Shown: positions 5,634 to 6,202 of the stretch, in pieces | Position numbering within the stretch: position 1 is the first letter of the stretch | How the letters are laid out: each line of letters begins with the position of its first letter | DNA from: an uncultured Collinsella sp. | GTDB taxonomy: Bacteria > Actinomycetota > Coriobacteriia > Coriobacteriales > Coriobacteriaceae | DNA: 6,202 nucleotides | Direction: 5' to 3' | Assembly (NCBI GenBank): GCA_902491895.1 | Contig: CABUJH010000077.1 | Location: forward strand, 1-6,202 | Translations under genes and position numbers: made by a program | The notes under the pieces: model-generated | What the model saw: only the letters and a program-made list of their open reading frames with translations | Databases searched by the model: none | What the model was told of the DNA's origin: nothing

Positions 5634-6202
5634 CTTCCTGGGCTCCTTCCGTGAGCTCATAGCGTGGCAGCGCGAACTCGAACGCGCATCCATGGGGAAC
5701 GGCATCCTGTATGACGATGCTACCCCCGTGCGCCTCCACAATCGACTTGCAAAGGGAGAGGCCAAGCCCGACGCTTCGCTTGGAGTCCGCGAGCGTCCGG
5801 CCGATCGTATAGAAGGATTCGAAGACATGCGCCTTATCGCTATCTTTGATGCCGGGGCCATCATCTTCGACCCTGACAATGGCTTCGGTACCTCGCGAGC
5901 GCGTTGAGACGCGGATGGTCGAACCCGCCTGCGTGTGGGTTACGGCGTTGTTTACCAGATTGACCACGACCTGGACAATCAGCTTGGCATCCACTTTGAC
6001 GAGGAGGAGGTCCTCGCACGGCTCGATCTCCAAGCCGTGCTGGCAGATGTCTGGATTGGCGTGGCGCAATGCCTCCTCGATGATGTCGTCGAGGAGCTCT
6101 ACGGTAGTATTTAGCTGGACGTTCCCATTTTCGAGACGAGTGATGGCGAGAAGGTTCTCAACGGTGGCGTTCAGCCAGTTCGCGTCGGATCGAATGTCTC
6201 GG
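5623..6202 (-). CDS. kdpD: KdpD-type sensor histidine kinase, C-terminal part (truncated by window edge)
   Basis: The last 192 residues of a histidine kinase are present; the start, sensor region and phospho-acceptor His box lie beyond the right edge. What is visible is the end of the dimerisation helix (WLNATVENLLAITRLENG, about 6163-6110) and a complete HATPase domain. The N box (VVNLVNNAVTHT) is near 5967-5932, the G1 box DDGPG near 5865-5851, an F-box-like FESFYTIGR, and the G2 box VGLGLSLC near 5772-5749. The VENLLAITRLE stretch and the coupling to a KdpE-type regulator point to KdpD. The diagnostic N-terminal KdpD and Usp domains cannot be seen, so a shorter KdpD-like kinase is possible. 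The frame runs to the edge without a stop; a TTG at 6069 in mid-domain is not a start. The stop overlaps kdpE by 11 bp. Confidence 0.88.
   Translation of the reverse strand, partial: RDIRSDANWLNATVENLLAITRLENGNVQLNTTVELLDDIIEEALRHANPDICQHGLEIEPCEDLLLVKVDAKLIVQVVVNLVNNAVTHTQAGSTIRVSTRSRGTEAIVRVEDDGPGIKDSDKAHVFESFYTIGRTLADSKRSVGLGLSLCKSIVEAHGGSIVIQDAVPHGCAFEFALPRYELTEGAQEDAD

Noticed and set aside
5634..5879. N-terminal extension of KdpE over the kinase gene
   Set aside because: The 82 extra residues are Ser/Arg-rich shadow sequence opposite no domain of the family and overlap the well-conserved ATPase domain of the kinase in another frame.
1..6202. CRISPR arrays, tRNA or rRNA genes, insertion sequences, attachment sites
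   Set aside because: I saw no repeat-spacer pattern, cloverleaf, transposase or terminal inverted repeats on either strand; the only tandem repeats are the short operator-like heptamers.

Overview
The window looks like chromosomal DNA from a high-GC Gram-positive bacterium. I would guess an actinobacterium of the Coriobacteriia (Olsenella/Collinsella-like), because of the strong G/C bias at third codon positions and the style of the proteins. This placement is inference; nothing in the window fixes the taxon. Nearly all coding capacity is on the minus strand, so the window is best read from its right edge leftwards.

Right edge to about 4917: the C-terminal part of a KdpD-type sensor histidine kinase (start outside the window) overlaps by 11 bp a complete KdpE-type response regulator. 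About 300 bp without a gene follow (4618-4916). This stretch holds a plausible sigma70 promoter, a striking run of five heptamers at 11-12 bp spacing that looks like an OmpR/KdpE-family operator, and several possible RNA hairpins. Next comes a tightly packed unit, 4608-426: a P-type ATPase of about 952 residues whose transport-site motifs resemble the animal Na+/K+-ATPase (P2C/IIC) family, then two single-RCK TrkA-family proteins. The spacings are 2 and 8 nt and the ribosome-binding sites overlap the preceding stop codons. A strong rho-independent terminator (341-384) closes the unit.

Left of the terminator is a short, very basic 55-residue ORF with a good ribosome-binding site (72-239, minus) and no recognised family. 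At the very left edge, on the plus strand, is a fragment that reads like motif I of the KsgA/RsmA rRNA dimethyltransferase but loses the similarity and stops within 31 codons.

The working model is a monovalent-cation homeostasis locus: KdpD/KdpE sense K+ limitation or osmotic state, KdpE may bind the repeat array in front of the ATPase, the ATPase moves Na+ and/or K+, and the RCK pair senses nucleotide or ligand. The odd point is that neither kdpFABC nor a TrkH/KtrB channel, the usual partners of these regulators, is visible. The regulators are instead packed around a Na,K-ATPase-like pump.
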